From: Chloroflexota bacterium
GTDB taxonomy: Bacteria; Chloroflexota; Anaerolineae; Aggregatilineales; Ch27
Direction: 5' to 3'
NCBI GenBank assembly: GCA_019873685.1
Contig: JAIOAT010000032.1
Location: 1 to 39,809 of the forward strand
DNA length: 39,809 nt
Both the position numbers and the translations under genes were made by a program. The notes under the pieces were generated by a model. That model worked only from the letters and a program-made list of their open reading frames with translations, had not been told where the DNA came from and searched no databases. Positions 20,251 through 28,122 of this stretch are shown in pieces. Within the stretch, counting starts at the first letter, position 1. Every line of letters starts with the position of its first letter.

Positions 20251-20526
20251 ATGATGGATAGGACATTAGCACTGTACTGCCAGGGCGTTGCGATCCTGGT
20301 GATCGTGATCGCCCTGTATTACTTTATCTCCACATCCACTGAGAAGCCCCGCCGCAGCCAGCATCATAGCGCCTACCGACCCAGCGCCACCCGGCACAAC
20401 ACCGTCTGGCGCTGCGCCGATTGCGGCGCTTACAACAGCACCGACAACGAGTACTGCTCGGAATGTGGGCGCTTCTACTACGAAGACGTCGACGCGCTCT
20501 TCGACGAAGAAGAGGACGAATTCTAG
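20251..20526 (+). CDS. Small membrane protein with C-terminal zinc ribbon
   Basis: A 91-residue protein of unknown function. Residues about 9-27 form one hydrophobic helix (VAILVIVIALYYFI), followed by a basic linker and then a four-cysteine zinc ribbon CADC...CSEC, and an acidic tail rich in Asp/Glu. The topology suggests an N-terminal anchor with the ribbon in the cytoplasm. ATG at 20251 or 20254 is the start; AGGAGG lies 13-14 bases upstream, farther than usual. A TATAAT box lies about 30 bases before the start. It is followed by an aldolase gene 128 bases downstream. Confidence 0.75.
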   Translation: MMDRTLALYCQGVAILVIVIALYYFISTSTEKPRRSQHHSAYRPSATRHNTVWRCADCGAYNSTDNEYCSECGRFYYEDVDALFDEEEDEF

Positions 20527-20654
20527 CCATCAGCCAACCGGGCGTAGTATAGTCAGGCCAGCAGGGAGCATCCCCCGCCGGCCCGGACCTGCTCTCTGCA
20601 ATGATCAGCCGGAGACATCCGGCCTGCCGGGCCTTCTGCCAGAGGAGTGTTCCT

Positions 20655-21500
20655 ATGCCAGCCTATACCAACGCGGGCAAAACCATCCGACTGGGGCGCG
20701 TGTTGAATCCCCGGACGCAACGCGCCGCGGTTGTGGCGTTTGACCACGGGCTACACCTGGGCGCCATCCCCGGCACCCTCAACCCCGGCCAGGTTCTTGA
20801 AACACTGGCCGAAGCCGGGGCGGATGCCTTTCTGGTCAGTCCCGGTGTGGCCCGGCAGTACGCTTCCGTCTTCGCCGGACGGGGCGCTCCCGGCTTGATC
20901 CTCCGCCTGGACTGGACGAACCGCTGGCGCGACCCGGCCATGCTGGGCAGCGACGAAGGCCGGGGTTGTCTGCTGGGCACGGTGGAGGATGCCGCCCGCC
21001 TGGGCGCTGACGCCGTGCTGGTTTACATGTTCATCGGCTACCAGGACCCTGCTGCTGAGGCCCATCAGGTTCAGGAGGTCGCTGCCGTGGCCCAGGCATG
21101 CGAGACGCTGGGCATCGGCTGTATCATCGAGCCGATGGCCCGCGGCCTGCGCGTGGGCGAAGCGATCTATAAGGCGGAATTCATCGCCATGGGTGCGCGG
21201 ATGGCCTGCGAGCTTGGCGCCGACATCCTGAAGACCGACTACAGCGGCGACGCCGAATCGTTCCGCCAGGTGGTCGCCGCTTCCTTCCGCCCGATCCTGA
21301 TTGCCGGTGGCCCCAGGACGGATACCCTGCGCCAGGCGCTGGCCATGGTCGCCGGGGCGCTGGCGGCCGGGGCTAACGGCATGTTCATCGGTCGCAACGT
21401 CTTTCAGGCGGCGGACCCGGCTCGTATGATGCGCGTCTTCCGCAGCATGATCCATGACGGGCTGAGTGTGGACGAGGCGCTGGCCCGGCTTGAGTCATAA
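20655..21500 (+). CDS. Class I aldolase, DhnA/FbaB-like
   Basis: A 281-residue TIM-barrel aldolase of the DeoC/LacD/DhnA superfamily that uses a Schiff-base lysine. FDHGLHLG near the N-terminus and ILKTDYSGD with Lys193 match the DhnA group, which includes archaeal-type fructose-bisphosphate aldolase; GGPRTDT and GMFIGRNVFQA bind phosphate. AGAGGAG precedes the ATG at 20655 by eight bases; upstream in-frame starts lack such a site. The next gene, 32 bases downstream, encodes a DNPH1-like hydrolase that would release 2-deoxyribose 5-phosphate, so a deoxyribose-phosphate or other sugar-phosphate substrate is possible. Exact substrate is not readable. Confidence 0.85.
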   Translation: MPAYTNAGKTIRLGRVLNPRTQRAAVVAFDHGLHLGAIPGTLNPGQVLETLAEAGADAFLVSPGVARQYASVFAGRGAPGLILRLDWTNRWRDPAMLGSDEGRGCLLGTVEDAARLGADAVLVYMFIGYQDPAAEAHQVQEVAAVAQACETLGIGCIIEPMARGLRVGEAIYKAEFIAMGARMACELGADILKTDYSGDAESFRQVVAASFRPILIAGGPRTDTLRQALAMVAGALAAGANGMFIGRNVFQAADPARMMRVFRSMIHDGLSVDEALARLES

Positions 21501-21532
21501 CACCGGCGACAACACCGCCAGGACAGACCGCC

Positions 21533-21949
21533 ATGCAACTCTATTTCGCGGCTTCCATCCGCGCCGGACGCGAGCTGCAACCCGTCTACGCCGCCATTGT
21601 CGATCATCTGCGCCGGGCCGGTCACACCGTACTTAGCGAACACGTCGCTTCCGCCACGCTCGAGGCTGATGAGGTCGGCCAGAGCGACCGCGACATCTAC
21701 AGGCAGGACATCGGCTGGCTGGATCAGGCCGCCGCAGTCATTGCAGAAGTGACCGTCCCTTCGCTGGGCGTAGGTTACGAGATCGCCTACGCGCTGCACG
21801 TCCGCGCCATCCCGGTGCTGGGCCTGTGCCGGGCCGGGACACACCTGTCGGCCATGCTTACCGGCTGCACTCACCCGTTGCTCCGGATCGCCTTCTACGA
21901 CGACCTGGGCGGCGCGCTGGAGGCCATCGATCGCTTCCTGGAGGCTTGA
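21533..21949 (+). CDS. DNPH1/RCL-like 2'-deoxynucleoside 5'-phosphate N-hydrolase
   Basis: A 138-residue member of the nucleoside 2-deoxyribosyltransferase superfamily, strikingly like animal DNPH1 (RCL), which splits deoxynucleoside monophosphates into base and 2-deoxyribose 5-phosphate and sanitises hydroxymethyl-dUMP. The catalytic set is present: Tyr4 in YFAASIRAGR, Asp59 in RQDIGWL, Glu83 in PSLGVGYE and Ser106 in LSAM, matching Tyr13, Asp69, Glu93 and Ser117 of rat RCL. LSEHV is also shared. It follows a class I aldolase and probably shares its transcript. No clear Shine-Dalgarno precedes the ATG. Cytoplasmic. Confidence 0.85.
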   Translation: MQLYFAASIRAGRELQPVYAAIVDHLRRAGHTVLSEHVASATLEADEVGQSDRDIYRQDIGWLDQAAAVIAEVTVPSLGVGYEIAYALHVRAIPVLGLCRAGTHLSAMLTGCTHPLLRIAFYDDLGGALEAIDRFLEA

Positions 21950-22016
21950 CGCTGCCGGTAAGTCTGACCGGTCACAATGGCCCTGGCGGGGCGAGCTGGA
22001 ATCTCCAGCGTACTGC

Positions 22017-22095
22017 TTGACAGCAAAATTGCATTCGTGCTAGCATTGGAATGCATTCCAATATCTTTTTTTGGCCTGGACTGGAATCGTTTCCA
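22017..22095 (+). promoter_or_regulatory. Promoter and two LacI-type operators of the fructan operon
   Basis: TTGACA (22017-22022) and TAGCAT (22041-22046) are spaced 18 bases. A perfect 18-bp palindrome, ATTGGAATGCATTCCAAT (22045-22062), overlaps the -10 edge and expected start site. A second site, TGGAATCGTTTCCA (22082-22095), runs into the ATG. Both share the GGAAT/TTCC half-site of LacI-family operators, so autoregulation by the adjacent repressor is the natural reading. Confidence 0.8.
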
Positions 22096-23111
22096 TGTCA
22101 TCGATCAGGTCAACCAAGAGCACAATCCGCGATATTGCCTCCCATGCCGGTGTAGGCGCGGGCACAGTATCGCGTGTCCTCAACAACCATCCTCACGTCA
22201 GCGATTCCACCCGCGCCAAAGTGCTCAAGGCGATCGAAGAACTGAATTATCGCCCCAGCTTTTCGGCCCGCCAGATGCGCACCGGCAAATCCCAGGTGAT
22301 CGGTTTCATCACCGACGAGATTGCCTCTACGCAGTTCGCCGTCAACATCATCAAGGGCGCTCAGGCGGTTGCCTGGGACTACGGAAAACTGGTCCTGGTC
22401 GTCAACAGTGATGGCAACCGGGCGATCGAGTATGAGGCCATCGAGATGATGTTGGAGCGTGGGGTCGATGGCATCATCTACGCTTCGATGTTCCACCGCC
22501 AGGCGCAATTGCCTGACTCAATCCACGAAGTACCTGCTGTCCTGATTGACTGTTTCCTGCCAGACCGATCCCTTCCATCAGTTGTGCCGGATGAATTCGG
22601 GGCGGCCCATGAGGCAACCGAAATTCTCATTCGCAAAGGCCATCGTCGTATCGGGCTAATCAATCTGGGTGGAGAGGCCAAACCCGCTATTGAAGGTCGA
22701 CTGGCGGGCTATACCGCGGCGATGCAGGCTCACGGCTTATACGACCCGGACCTCATTGTGCATGGCGGTGATGAGGGAGCCGGTCGCCATGGTTATGCCA
22801 GCGCCATGAAACTGATGAAACTCACCGAGCGACCGACGGCCATCTTTTGCGCCCAGGACCGTATCGCAGCGCAGGCTTACCGCGCCCTACATGAACTGGG
22901 TATCGCTATTCCCAATGAAGTCGCTGTGATGGGTTTTGACAATCACATCGATGTCGCGACCACGCTTTCGCCGCTACTTTCGACAATGGCGCTGCCCCAC
23001 CTTGAGATGGGACAGTGGGCAGTTGAGTATCTGTTGAGCGGAGCGGGGGAGCCGTTAGAACCTGTTCAGGTTAAGCTACCCTGCCCATACATCGAACGGC
23101 AGTCTATCTGA
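22095..23111 (+). CDS. LacI-family regulator of the fructan/sucrose operon
   Basis: A 338-residue LacI-type repressor: helix-turn-helix STIRDIASHAGVGAGTVSRVLN near the N-terminus, hinge NYRPSFSARQMRTG, and a sugar-sensing core with CAQDRIAAQAY and VMGFDNHIDVA. I chose the ATG at 22095; an upstream TTG at 22071 is also in frame. No Shine-Dalgarno is visible because the second operator occupies that place, so the leader of about 40 bases may be weakly translated. The gene is followed by a GH32 fructosidase and a sugar importer, which it very likely controls together with itself through the two operators upstream. Confidence 0.9.
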   Translation: MSSIRSTKSTIRDIASHAGVGAGTVSRVLNNHPHVSDSTRAKVLKAIEELNYRPSFSARQMRTGKSQVIGFITDEIASTQFAVNIIKGAQAVAWDYGKLVLVVNSDGNRAIEYEAIEMMLERGVDGIIYASMFHRQAQLPDSIHEVPAVLIDCFLPDRSLPSVVPDEFGAAHEATEILIRKGHRRIGLINLGGEAKPAIEGRLAGYTAAMQAHGLYDPDLIVHGGDEGAGRHGYASAMKLMKLTERPTAIFCAQDRIAAQAYRALHELGIAIPNEVAVMGFDNHIDVATTLSPLLSTMALPHLEMGQWAVEYLLSGAGEPLEPVQVKLPCPYIERQSI

Positions 23112-23261
23112 GGTAGGGTGTTCTGGAATTGCGGCCAGGTAGCTCGCCAGGCAAAGAAACATGCCAGATGAGCACCGCCGATCGTGTATCGGATTGACCG
23201 TGAAAGGAGAAGCTCAGCCCTGGTTAACCGTCTGAATACGGATATCCTGGCGAGCGCATAT

Positions 23262-24716
23262 ATGGACTCCATCAGTGCACTACGTCGTCAGCGTCACTTC
23301 AACGATCACCAGCGTCCTCAATATCATTTCTTGCCGCCTGCCAACTGGATGAATGATCCGAATGGTCTTATTCAGTGGGATGGCCAATATCATCTGTTCT
23401 ACCAGTACAACCCGGATGGGGCTTATCACGCCAACATGCACTGGGGCCACGCCGTTAGCTCCGACCTGATTCACTGGACGGACCTGCCGATTGCCCTGAA
23501 GCCAACCCCCGGAGGATGGGATGAAGGGGGATGCTGGTCAGGCTGTGCGGTCAACAACAACGGTGTGCCGACGCTGATGTATACCGGCGTCCGCGGCAAA
23601 CGCGGCGAAAATCAGGCGCAGGGTATTGCCACCAGCAGCGATAACTTGCTGACCTGGCAGCAATATCCCGGTAACCCGGTGATCAGCCAGATTCCCCCCG
23701 AGGCGCGCCAGCGGCATGATTTCCGTGATCCCTTCGTGTGGCGAGAGGATGATGGCTGGTATTTGTTGCTGGCTTCCCGTGTGGAAGGCATCGGCGGAAC
23801 CGTATTTCTGTATCGGTCGCCCGACCTGATCCACTGGGAATATCTCAATCCGCTGCTCATTGGCCGGATGGAGCAGACCGGGCGCACCTGGGAGTGCCCC
23901 AACTTTTTCCGGCTGGGCGATAAGTGGGTGCTAATCCTCTCCGCGCATATCGATCCAGAGCGCACTGCCAAGGTCTTTTACTTCGTTGGCGAGTACAGAG
24001 AGCATCGCTTCTACCCGGAGATAGAAGGCATCTTCGATTACGGTGTGCTTTATGCCCCCCTCACCATGCAAGATGATCGAGGTCGCCGCCTGCTGTGGGG
24101 CTGGCTACGTGAGGATCGTACAGTTGAAAAGCAGCTTGCTGCAGGGTGGTCAGGTGTGCAGTCAATCCCGCGCGTCCTCACGCTGTTGCCTGACCACCGC
24201 CTGGGGATGGCCCCGGCGCCGGAAGTGGAACAGTTGCGCGGTGAGCACCAGCGCTACACCAATATCTCCTTAAGCACCCTTACTGAGGAAATGCGATTGG
24301 AGCCGGACGGTCATGCGTTAGACATCGTGGCCGAATTCGAGCCGGGTCAAACAGGCCTGTTCGGCCTGAGTGTGCTCGCTACGCGGGACGGCCAGGAAAA
24401 AACGCGCATCCTCTATGACGCTCCAACCCAGCGCCTGATTGTCGAGCGGATGCAATCCAGTCTGGCCGATGGAGTCAATCCTTACGCTCATGCCGCCCCG
24501 CATCCGCTGCTGCCCGGCGAACGGCTGCAGCTACGCATCCTGCTGGATGGCTCCGTGATCGAGATCATTGCCAATCAGCGCACCAGCATCGTTAGTCGGG
24601 CGTATCCCACACGCGCCGACAGCACGGAGCTTACCCTTTTTGCGCACCACAGCGACGGTCATCTGGCCTCGCTGGACGTGTGGAAGATGGCATCGATCTG
24701 GCCGGCCCAGGAATGA
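23262..24716 (+). CDS. Beta-fructofuranosidase (GH32; levanase/invertase/sucrose hydrolase)
   Basis: A 484-residue GH32 enzyme that hydrolyses beta-fructosides. The nucleophile Asp32 is in WMNDPNG, the transition-state stabiliser Asp156 in FRDPFVW and the acid/base Glu211 in TWECPNFF; the five-bladed propeller is followed by the usual beta-sandwich from about residue 330. No signal peptide is apparent, so it probably acts inside on imported sucrose or fructo-oligosaccharides. The frame is open back to a GTG at 23184 but the family motif begins close to the N-terminus, so I prefer ATG at 23262; AAAGGAG at about 23203-23209 is not well placed for either start. It lies between the repressor and the binding-protein gene. 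Confidence 0.92.
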   Translation: MDSISALRRQRHFNDHQRPQYHFLPPANWMNDPNGLIQWDGQYHLFYQYNPDGAYHANMHWGHAVSSDLIHWTDLPIALKPTPGGWDEGGCWSGCAVNNNGVPTLMYTGVRGKRGENQAQGIATSSDNLLTWQQYPGNPVISQIPPEARQRHDFRDPFVWREDDGWYLLLASRVEGIGGTVFLYRSPDLIHWEYLNPLLIGRMEQTGRTWECPNFFRLGDKWVLILSAHIDPERTAKVFYFVGEYREHRFYPEIEGIFDYGVLYAPLTMQDDRGRRLLWGWLREDRTVEKQLAAGWSGVQSIPRVLTLLPDHRLGMAPAPEVEQLRGEHQRYTNISLSTLTEEMRLEPDGHALDIVAEFEPGQTGLFGLSVLATRDGQEKTRILYDAPTQRLIVERMQSSLADGVNPYAHAAPHPLLPGERLQLRILLDGSVIEIIANQRTSIVSRAYPTRADSTELTLFAHHSDGHLASLDVWKMASIWPAQE

Positions 24717-24805
24717 AAGGCCGGAGAAAGAAGGAGGTGCAGGGCCAAGCAAGTCGTCTGGAAGCAGTTCTGTTTGTTGGTGTAACACTCTAGAAGGAGC
24801 GCACA

Positions 24806-26194
24806 ATGAGTACCAAAATAAGCCGTCGCGAGATGCTCAAGCTTACCGCAGCGAGCGCAGTGGCGATGAGCACCGGCCTGGTTTCCAGCACAAAAATCTT
24901 CGCCGCTCCACCAGGACAGGAAACTATTACCCTGCGCTTCCAGGAAAACGAGCAGTACTATGCGGACGTCGTGGAAGCTTTTAAGCAGCAATTCCCCAAC
25001 GTCAACATCGAGTACGTGACCGTCACTGGCATTGACCACGCTGAGGTCGCCAGCAAGATTCTGGCCCAACTGGCTGCCGGGACTCCCGTTGACATCGGCT
25101 ACGCAGCAACAGAAGCGACCCAGCTGTATGCCGGCGAAGGTCTTGCCCTGCCGCTGACTCAGCGGGTGCTCGACTCCAAGGAAGAGCTGGCTGAATACTT
25201 CGCCGACGTCAGCCCGGTGCTGACCGAGACGATGATGTACGAAGGCGACCTGTACCAGCTGCCTCGTGACTTCAATGCCGCCAACATGTACTTCAACACG
25301 GAGCTGCTGGCCAAGGCCGGGCTGGAGATGCCGCCTGCGGAATGGACGAAAGACGATTTCGTCGAGTATGCCCGCGCCATGACCGGCATCGACGGCTCTT
25401 ATGGCTATGGCTGGACAAACCGGCTGTGGGGTAGCTGGACACCCTGGTTCTTCGTCAACAACACCAACTTCCTGGTGGAAGAGCGTGCTCCCGGTGGTGA
25501 ATGGATGTGGGAAACCTTCTATGCCGATGATCCCAAGGCCCAGGGTCGCGGCGGCGGCTGGCGCTGGCCGGCTCCACAGGCCAACAACCCGGAGATGCTC
25601 GAAGCCCTGGAGTTTGTGGTCTCGCTCACACGGGATGGTCTGACTCCAGAAGTGGGCATGGGTACCGGTGAGACGCTGACGGGCTTCTTCACCAGCGGCA
25701 AGCTGGGCATGACCCCGGCTGGCGGTTTCTGGTCCGGGAACCTGTATAACCAGGGTATGCCCAAGGATGCGTTCGATGTCCAGTTCTGGCCGGCCTGGAA
25801 GTCCCAGCGCCATCAGCTCGGCGTGGGTGCAGCCTGGATCCTGAACGGGAGCCAGCATGAAGACGAAGCCTGGGAGTTCGTCAAGTTCACCTGCAAGAAG
25901 GAGATCATGGAAATCTGCGGTCTCTTCAACCCGGTGACTCTGACAACCCCGGTGCGCCGCTCGATGAACAACGAGGCGCGTTACTCGGTTACCGGCCCGG
26001 CCAACTGGCAGGTCTTCTATGCCACGCTGGATGAACGTCCGGATACCGGCCCGATCCCGGCCCCGGTCTTCTCCATCGAAATGACCGACATCTATACCCG
26101 GTTCACCGGCCTGGCGGTCAATGGCGACATGACCCCCCAGGAAGCGCTGGACGGTATGCAGGCTGAGCTTGAAGCGCTCTACGCCCGGCAATAG
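24806..26194 (+). CDS. Sugar-binding protein of fructan-operon ABC importer (Tat-type signal)
   Basis: A 462-residue family 1 solute-binding protein. The N-terminus SRREMLKLTAASAVAMSTG is a twin-arginine-type signal, with cleavage near FAAPPG. The mature protein starts TITLRFQENEQYYADVV and has the usual two-lobe features, including YQLPRDFNAANMYFN. AGAAGGAG precedes the ATG at 24806. Context (GH32 upstream, permeases downstream) points to sucrose or fructo-oligosaccharides as ligand, by inference. A perfect 13-bp hairpin follows the stop. Confidence 0.9.
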   Translation: MSTKISRREMLKLTAASAVAMSTGLVSSTKIFAAPPGQETITLRFQENEQYYADVVEAFKQQFPNVNIEYVTVTGIDHAEVASKILAQLAAGTPVDIGYAATEATQLYAGEGLALPLTQRVLDSKEELAEYFADVSPVLTETMMYEGDLYQLPRDFNAANMYFNTELLAKAGLEMPPAEWTKDDFVEYARAMTGIDGSYGYGWTNRLWGSWTPWFFVNNTNFLVEERAPGGEWMWETFYADDPKAQGRGGGWRWPAPQANNPEMLEALEFVVSLTRDGLTPEVGMGTGETLTGFFTSGKLGMTPAGGFWSGNLYNQGMPKDAFDVQFWPAWKSQRHQLGVGAAWILNGSQHEDEAWEFVKFTCKKEIMEICGLFNPVTLTTPVRRSMNNEARYSVTGPANWQVFYATLDERPDTGPIPAPVFSIEMTDIYTRFTGLAVNGDMTPQEALDGMQAELEALYARQ

Positions 26195-26213
26195 TCACCC
26201 AATGCAGGATGAT

Positions 26214-26244
26214 CCCTGGGGAGCCATCCCCTGGCTCCCCAGGG
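26214..26244 (+). terminator. Perfect hairpin between binding-protein and permease genes
   Basis: CCCTGGGGAGCCA (26214-26226) and TGGCTCCCCAGGG (26232-26244) form a 13-bp stem with a 5-base loop. No T-run follows, and the permease ribosome binding site comes eight bases later, so a stabilising or attenuating role is likelier than full termination. Confidence 0.65.
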
Positions 26245-26264
26245 TACTCACAGGAGGCAGCGGA

Positions 26265-27212
26265 ATGGTCTCTCAAGCCATACAGCCCAAGCGCAATCGG
26301 ATCATCCAGTGGCTTGCTGCCGACACCATGGAAGGTATCCGACGTCAGCGCGCGTTGCTGGGTTATCTGTTTATTGCCCCCTCTATCATCGGGTTGCTGG
26401 TTTTCATCATCGGCCCGATGATCGCGACGTTCGGCCTGAGCTTCTACAAGTGGAATGTCTTCAGGCCGCCAGAGTTCGTCAATTTCGAAAATTTCAGCCG
26501 GCTGTTCAGCGACCCGCGTGTTTTCACAGCCTTCAGGAACACATTCCTGCTGGTTGTCATGACTGTGGTCATGCTGGAGATCATAGCCCTGGCGCTGGCA
26601 CTTTCTGTGCATCGCCTGGCCAGCCGACCACTGAGCTACTTTTTCCGGACGTCGTATTTTCTGCCTGTGCTGCTCTCCGGCGCAGCGGTAGCCGTGACGC
26701 TTGGCTACATGTTTCACCGTGACTTTGGGGTGATCAACTACTACCTGGGGCTGCTTGGTATCCCAAAAATCTCCTGGTTAACCGATAGTAATGTAGTGCT
26801 GTGGTCTGTTTCTCTCACCACAGTCTGGCGCAACCTGGGTTTCACGTTCATCATTTATCTGGGCGGGGTTAGTTCTCTACCAACTGAGATTCTTGAGGCT
26901 GCTCAGGTCGATGGGGCGTATGGCTGGCGGCGCTTGAAAAGCGTGGTGCTTCCTCTGCTTAGTCCGACCATTCTGTTCGCCACGGTGACGGACATCATCA
27001 AGATGCTCCAGTTCTTTGACGAGCCGTTCATCATGACGCGCGGAGGTCCCGGGGATGCCAGCCGGACCGTGGTGATGCTGATGTATGAGAATGCTTTTGG
27101 CAACCTGGCTTTCGGTTACGGCTCAGCTATTGCCCTGGTGCTCTTCGCCGTGATTCTACTCGTGACCGGCATCCAGTTTGCGCTCAGCCGCCGCTGGGTC
27201 TTCTACAGCTAG
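26265..27212 (+). CDS. Carbohydrate ABC transporter permease, MalF type
   Basis: A 315-residue inner-membrane permease with a first helix at about 30-52 (FIAPSIIGLLVFIIG) and the EAA loop LEAAQVDGAYGWRRLK ending VLPLL near residues 205-225. ATG at 26265 follows CAGGAGG by seven bases, which fixes the start; the frame extends further upstream through the hairpin. It pairs with the MalG-type permease encoded 10 bases downstream. No ATPase gene is found in the operon. Confidence 0.9.
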   Translation: MVSQAIQPKRNRIIQWLAADTMEGIRRQRALLGYLFIAPSIIGLLVFIIGPMIATFGLSFYKWNVFRPPEFVNFENFSRLFSDPRVFTAFRNTFLLVVMTVVMLEIIALALALSVHRLASRPLSYFFRTSYFLPVLLSGAAVAVTLGYMFHRDFGVINYYLGLLGIPKISWLTDSNVVLWSVSLTTVWRNLGFTFIIYLGGVSSLPTEILEAAQVDGAYGWRRLKSVVLPLLSPTILFATVTDIIKMLQFFDEPFIMTRGGPGDASRTVVMLMYENAFGNLAFGYGSAIALVLFAVILLVTGIQFALSRRWVFYS

Positions 27213-27222
27213 GAGGAACGCC

Positions 27223-28119
27223 GTGACCACGACATCGACTATCAGAACGGCCATGCGTAGTACCACCTGGTTAAACAGGCTGTTTAGAGCACTCCCACGC
27301 AGGCCAGGAGAGTGGCTTCGCCTGTTGTTCCTGTTTGTCATCGCTATTCTGACGCTGATGCCCCTTGTCTGGGTGGTTTCCACCTCACTGCGTCAGCCCA
27401 TCGAATCATTCAGCGTCCCACCGGAATGGATTCCGGTCGACATGGACTTCAGCAACTATAACGAGGTCTTCGAGCGGATTCCTTTCTGGAGCCAGATGAC
27501 CAACAGCTTTATCATCACTATTGCGGTCGTCGCTGGTCAGATCGTCACCGCTTCGTTGGCCGGTTACGCCTTTGCCCGGCTGCGCTTTCCGGGCCGGAAC
27601 TTCCTGTTCTGGCTGGTCTTGGCCACCATGATGATCCCTGGCCAGGCAACGATCATCCCGGTGTTCATTCTGATCTCACGGGGACTGGGAATCAACGACA
27701 CGCTCTGGGCGCTGATCATCCCCAGTCTCTCCACGGCGTTCGGTATCTTCCTGTTGCGGCAATACTTCCTGCAAATCCCTGGCGACTTTGAAGAAGCGGC
27801 CATGATCGACGGAGCCAACCAGTGGCAGATTTTCCGCCAGATCTACTTCCCGCTGGCTTCACCAGGTCTGGCCATCCTGGCCGTACTGACCTTCAACGCA
27901 AAATGGAATGACTACTTTACGCCGCTGGTCTTCATGAACACCAAAGACCGCTTCCCGATCACGCTTGGTATCGTCGACCTGAAGGGTTACATGGCGACGG
28001 GCAGCATCTCTGTTGTGCTGGCGGGGATCGTACTTTCCACGATCCCGGTGATCATCATTTACATCTTCGGCCAGCGTTACCTGATCGAAGGCCTGATGAT
28101 GGGTGGTATCAAAGGCTAG
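27223..28119 (+). CDS. Carbohydrate ABC transporter permease, MalG type
   Basis: A 298-residue inner-membrane permease. The start is GTG at 27223, set by AGGAGG seven bases upstream. The membrane domain opens with LLFLFVIAILTLMPLVWVV and the EAA loop is EEAAMIDGANQWQIFR ending FPLA. It completes the GH32-linked importer. The next gene begins three bases after the stop and encodes a chaperonin-like protein, an unusual operon partner. Confidence 0.9.
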   Translation: MTTTSTIRTAMRSTTWLNRLFRALPRRPGEWLRLLFLFVIAILTLMPLVWVVSTSLRQPIESFSVPPEWIPVDMDFSNYNEVFERIPFWSQMTNSFIITIAVVAGQIVTASLAGYAFARLRFPGRNFLFWLVLATMMIPGQATIIPVFILISRGLGINDTLWALIIPSLSTAFGIFLLRQYFLQIPGDFEEAAMIDGANQWQIFRQIYFPLASPGLAILAVLTFNAKWNDYFTPLVFMNTKDRFPITLGIVDLKGYMATGSISVVLAGIVLSTIPVIIIYIFGQRYLIEGLMMGGIKG

Positions 28120-28122
28120 CCC

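Noticed and set aside
20230-20253. TTG start for the zinc-ribbon protein
   Set aside because: The TTG is ideally spaced from AGGAGG but its frame ends after three codons, so the ATG at 20251 or 20254 must be used.
24659-26191. 510-residue minus-strand open frame
   Set aside because: It is a shadow of the binding-protein gene, which has a signal peptide and a good ribosome binding site.
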